Shown: positions 60,652-64,000 of the stretch, one piece after another
Layout: every line of letters begins with the position of its first letter
How positions within the stretch are numbered: position 1 is the first letter of the stretch
Source: Bacteroides sp. 51
GTDB lineage: Bacteria > Bacteroidota > Bacteroidia > Bacteroidales > Bacteroidaceae
DNA length: 64,000 bases
Assembly: GCF_010500965.1 (NCBI RefSeq)
Contig: NZ_QVMI01000001.1
Location: 246,442-310,441, forward strand
Direction of reading: 5' to 3'
The notes under the pieces: generated by a model
Database searches by the model: none
The model's input: the letters and a program-made list of their open reading frames with translations, nothing else
Told to the model about the DNA's origin: nothing
Made by a program: the position numbers and the translations under genes

Positions 60652-63486
60652 ATGGAATACAATTTCAGGGAGATCGAAAAGAAATGGCAAAAAAGATGGG
60701 AAGACAATAAAACCTATCAGGTGACGGAGGATGCTTCGAAAGAAAAATTCTACGTCCTCAATATGTTTCCTTATCCATCCGGAGCCGGATTACACGTCGG
60801 CCACCCACTGGGCTACATCGGGTCGGACATCTACGCACGTTACAAACGCCTGCAAGGATTCAACGTCCTCAACCCCATGGGATACGATGCCTACGGTCTG
60901 CCTGCCGAGCAGTACGCCATCCAAACCGGTCAGCACCCTGCAATCACTACCGAAGAAAACATCAAACGCTATCGCGAACAATTAGATAAAATAGGTTTCT
61001 CGTTCGACTGGAGCCGCGAAGTCCAAACCTGCGACCCCGTCTATTATAAATGGACACAATGGGCATTCGTTAAAATGTTCAACAGCTACTATTGCAACGA
61101 CGAAAAACAAGCCCGCCCCATCAGCGAGTTGGTCGAAGCCTTCCCCACATACGGAAACATCGGGCTAAACGCAGCATGCAGCGAAGAAATGGAATTCACT
61201 GCCGATGAGTGGAACGCATACGATGAACACCGCAAACAAGAAATACTCATGAACTACCGCATGGCTTATTTGGGCAACATGATGGTAAACTGGTGCGAAG
61301 GCTTGGGCACGGTATTGGCCAACGACGAAGTCATCGACGGGCTTTCCGAACGTGGCGGATTCCCCGTTACCCAGAAAGTCATGCGTCAATGGTGCTTGCG
61401 TGTATCTGCCTACTCACAACGCTTGTTGGACGGATTGGATACCATCGACTGGACAGAATCCCTGAAAGAAACCCAACGCAACTGGATCGGCCGCAGCGAA
61501 GGTGCCGAAATGCAATTCAAAGTGAAAGATTCCGACCTGGAATTCACCATATTCACCACCCGCGCCGATACCGTATTCGGTGTAACGTTCATGGTTCTGG
61601 CTCCTGAAAGCGAATTAGTTTGCCAACTCACCAAACCCGAACAGAAAGTCGAAGTAGACGCTTATCTGGAACGCACCAAGAAACGTACCGAACGCGACCG
61701 TATTGCCGATCGTAGCGTTAGCGGTGTATTCTCGGGTTCGTACGCCATCAATCCACTGACCAACGAAGCCATCCCCGTTTGGATCAGCGATTACGTACTG
61801 GCAGGATACGGTACCGGAGCCATCATGGCCGTACCGGCACACGATAGCCGCGACTATGCATTCGCTAAACACTTCGGACTGGAAATCCGTCCGCTGATCG
61901 AAGGATGTGACGTATCCGAAGAAAGTCTTGACGCCAAAGAAGGAATCATGATGAACTCTCCCCGCCCCGGCACTCCCGAAGGTGGCTTGGTATTGAATGG
62001 CCTGACCGTAAAAGAAGCTATCGCCAAAACCAAAACATACATCACCGAAACCGGACTAGGAAAAGTAAAGGTAAACTATCGCCTGCGCGATGCCATCTTC
62101 TCCCGTCAACGCTATTGGGGAGAACCATTCCCGGTATATTATAAAGATAATATGCCCCAAATGCTCCCCGAAGATTGCCTGCCGTTGGAACTTCCCGAAG
62201 TAGACAAATACCTGCCTACCGAAACCGGAGAACCCCCATTGGGCAACGCAACGCACTGGGCCTGGGATACAGTAAACAAAAAAGTAGTCGACAACACCGA
62301 AATAGACAACATCACCATCTTCCCGTTGGAATTAAACACCATGCCGGGATTTGCCGGTTCCTCAGCCTATTACCTGCGCTATATGGACCCAAAAGACAAC
62401 GATTACCTGGTAGCACCAAACATCGTTAACTATTGGAAAAACGTAGACCTGTACGTGGGTGGTACCGAACATGCTACCGGACACTTGATCTACTCTCGTT
62501 TCTGGAACAAATTCTTATTTGATATGGGCGTAGCCATCAAAGAAGAACCCTTCCAGAAGCTGATTAACCAAGGTATGATCCAGGGACGCAGTAACTTTGT
62601 ATACCGCATCAAAAACTCCAATACATTCGTATCCCTGAATAAAAAAGACGAATACGATGTCACCCCATTGCATGTCGATGTAAACATCGTATCCAATGAT
62701 ATACTCGACGTCGAAGCCTTTAAAGCATGGCGCCCCGAATTTGCCACCGCCGAATTTATTTTCGAAGACGATGGTAAATACATCTGCGGTTGGGCCGTTG
62801 AGAAGATGAGTAAATCCATGTTCAACGTAGTAAACCCCGATGTTATTGTCGATAAATACGGAGCAGATACCCTACGTATGTACGAAATGTTCCTCGGACC
62901 ATTGGAACAATCCAAACCCTGGGATACCAACGGTATTGATGGTGTTTACCGTTTCATCCGTAAATTCTGGTCGTTGTTCTACAGCCGTACCGACGAATAT
63001 TTGGTAACCGACGAACCAGCAACCAAAGATGAACTGAAAGCCTTGCATAAACTTATCAAAAAGGTTACAGGAGATATTGAACAATTCTCTTTCAACACCT
63101 CCGTAAGCGCCTTTATGATTTGTGTAAACGAACTGTTTACGTTGAAATGCAACAAGAAAGAAATCCTGAATCAACTAATCATTACCCTCTCCCCCTTTGC
63201 TCCTCACACCTGCGAAGAACTTTGGGAAACTCTGGGTAATGAAGGATCTGTTTTCGATACCCAATGGCCGGCTTACAATGAAGAATACCTAAAAGAAGAT
63301 GTAGTAAACTACACCATTTCTTTCAACGGTAAAGCACGCTTCAATATCGAATTCGCCGCCGATGCAACCAACGAACACATTCAAACCACCGTATTGAATG
63401 ATGAACGTGCCCACAAGTGGATGGAAGGTAAAGACCCTAAAAAGGTAATTATCGTACCAAAGAAGATCGTTAATATCGTAATTTAA
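60652..63486 (+). CDS. leuS: Leucyl-tRNA synthetase
   Basis: Charges tRNA-Leu; class I with an editing domain. The HIGH region is [28 protein letters not shown] and the KMSKS loop is [13 protein letters not shown]. The CP1 editing segment includes [19 protein letters not shown] and [16 protein letters not shown]. 944 residues, the longer form usual in Bacteroidetes. Followed directly by a heptamer inverted array. Confidence 0.97.
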   Translation: MEYNFREIEKKWQKRWEDNKTYQVTEDASKEKFYVLNMFPYPSGAGLHVGHPLGYIGSDIYARYKRLQGFNVLNPMGYDAYGLPAEQYAIQTGQHPAITTEENIKRYREQLDKIGFSFDWSREVQTCDPVYYKWTQWAFVKMFNSYYCNDEKQARPISELVEAFPTYGNIGLNAACSEEMEFTADEWNAYDEHRKQEILMNYRMAYLGNMMVNWCEGLGTVLANDEVIDGLSERGGFPVTQKVMRQWCLRVSAYSQRLLDGLDTIDWTESLKETQRNWIGRSEGAEMQFKVKDSDLEFTIFTTRADTVFGVTFMVLAPESELVCQLTKPEQKVEVDAYLERTKKRTERDRIADRSVSGVFSGSYAINPLTNEAIPVWISDYVLAGYGTGAIMAVPAHDSRDYAFAKHFGLEIRPLIEGCDVSEESLDAKEGIMMNSPRPGTPEGGLVLNGLTVKEAIAKTKTYITETGLGKVKVNYRLRDAIFSRQRYWGEPFPVYYKDNMPQMLPEDCLPLELPEVDKYLPTETGEPPLGNATHWAWDTVNKKVVDNTEIDNITIFPLELNTMPGFAGSSAYYLRYMDPKDNDYLVAPNIVNYWKNVDLYVGGTEHATGHLIYSRFWNKFLFDMGVAIKEEPFQKLINQGMIQGRSNFVYRIKNSNTFVSLNKKDEYDVTPLHVDVNIVSNDILDVEAFKAWRPEFATAEFIFEDDGKYICGWAVEKMSKSMFNVVNPDVIVDKYGADTLRMYEMFLGPLEQSKPWDTNGIDGVYRFIRKFWSLFYSRTDEYLVTDEPATKDELKALHKLIKKVTGDIEQFSFNTSVSAFMICVNELFTLKCNKKEILNQLIITLSPFAPHTCEELWETLGNEGSVFDTQWPAYNEEYLKEDVVNYTISFNGKARFNIEFAADATNEHIQTTVLNDERAHKWMEGKDPKKVIIVPKKIVNIVI

Positions 63487-63590
63487 GTTTTGAGTTATAA
63501 GTTTTGAGTTATGAGTTTACCATGCGGCACTAAAACTCATAACTCATAACTCATAACTCATAACTCATAACCCATAACTCAAAACTCAAC
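63487..63590. repeat. Heptamer array with inverted partner (AACTCAT type)
   Basis: The left arm (63487-63518) repeats TTGAGTT, ATAAGTT, TTGAGTT, ATGAGTT. The right arm (63531-63590) repeats AACTCAT about seven times, then AACCCAT, AACTCAA and AACTCAA. The arms are complementary around a ~13-nt loop. It fills the gap between leuS and the next gene exactly, ending at its ATG. Confidence 0.9.
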
Positions 63591-64000
63591 ATGTATAAAC
63601 CCACTAAATCCGATATTCTACGCGAATTCAAAGATTTAATCTTCATTACATTCGGATTATGTTGTTACGCAATGGGTTGGGCGGCATTCTTGCTGCCCTA
63701 TCAGATAACTACCGGGGGAGTAACCGGTATCTCGGCTATTGTTTTCTATGCCACCGGATTCCCACTCCAATACACCTACTTTATTATCAATGCTATACTC
63801 ATGGCCTTTGCCATGAAAATAATGGGAGCCAAATTCACCATTAAAACTGGTTTCGCTATCTTTATGCTCACCTTCCTTTTGGGATTCTTCCAACAAGTCG
63901 TAGGAGATACAAAGATTATTGGTGAAGGGCAGGAGTTTATGGCATGTATTGTCGGCGCAGCTCTCTGCGGACTAGGATTGGGTATAGTCTTTATCAATAA
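63591..64000 (+). CDS. YitT family membrane protein (3' end outside the window)
   Basis: The reading frame from the ATG at 63591 runs to the window edge. It begins Y-K-P-T-K-S-D-I-L-R-E-F-K-D-L and has hydrophobic segments matching YitT/DUF161 proteins: FGLCCYAMGWAAFLLPYQITTGGVTGISAIVFYATGFPLQYTYFIINAILM, then KFTIKTGFAIFMLTFLLGFFQ and CIVGAALCGLGLGIVFI. These are multi-pass inner-membrane proteins of unclear function, possibly transporters. About 136 codons are visible; the C-terminal DUF2179 domain would lie outside. The start codon touches the heptamer array, with no other leader. Confidence 0.88.
   Translation, partial: MYKPTKSDILREFKDLIFITFGLCCYAMGWAAFLLPYQITTGGVTGISAIVFYATGFPLQYTYFIINAILMAFAMKIMGAKFTIKTGFAIFMLTFLLGFFQQVVGDTKIIGEGQEFMACIVGAALCGLGLGIVFIN

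Overview
The window reads as chromosomal DNA from a gut-type member of the order Bacteroidales, most like Parabacteroides/Tannerellaceae, although the genus is an inference. Supporting signs are the Bacteroidetes -7 promoter motif TAnnTTTG in front of many genes, the absence of Shine-Dalgarno sequences, and lineage-typical families: S46 dipeptidyl-peptidase, a fimbrillin-like lipoprotein, DUF2851, DUF3244, DUF4248 with an HU-like protein and a 'smalltalk' peptide, an SpmA-SpmB fusion, and paired RHS surface proteins.

Layout. 1-4.4 kb: mnmA, diverging from an SNF2 helicase that is split by an 11-A tract. 4.7-13 kb: cysS and a hotdog thioesterase, an Ig-like lipoprotein, a CBM9-like protein, a Dus family tRNA modification enzyme, and DUF4348 and DUF2851 proteins. 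13-17 kb: dapB, two signal peptidase I genes (the second without its catalytic Lys) and wbqC. 17-24.4 kb: S46 peptidase, flippase, ruvB, spmAB and ybeY. 24.6-26.8 kb: a DUF3244 secreted protein and a TPR/transmembrane/HTH lipoprotein. 27.4-33.6 kb: mnmG, a consensus parS site, apt, uvrC, dtd, a MazG-like gene and deoC. 33.7-45.8 kb: polyprenyl synthase, polA, a BNR protein, ychF, panE, lgt, an outer-membrane protein and mutS. 45.9-60.4 kb is accessory: a decayed radical SAM gene with a TonB-like lipoprotein, an RHS pair ending in a JAB-type toxin domain with a candidate immunity gene, the DUF4248/HU/smalltalk module, and a small peptide gene followed by a fimbrillin-like gene broken by a stop codon, next to a membrane-bound AraC regulator. 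60.6-64 kb: leuS and the start of a YitT family gene.

The most unusual content lies between and inside the genes: at least five families of small structured repeats. They are (1) a hairpin-plus-tail element with compensatory stem changes, seven copies, always pointing in the direction of the gene it sits in or follows, sometimes inside the reading frame; (2) arrays of short cores repeated at exactly 22 or 23 nt with variable filler (four loci); (3) heptamer arrays, usually facing their own inverted complement (four loci, each with a different heptamer); (4) a dispersed ~110-bp element (four copies); and (5) the GGGCGGTTCGCGAACCGCCC palindrome (five copies). There is also a perfect 41-bp inverted repeat. 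No tRNA, rRNA, CRISPR array, insertion sequence or replication origin was recognised.
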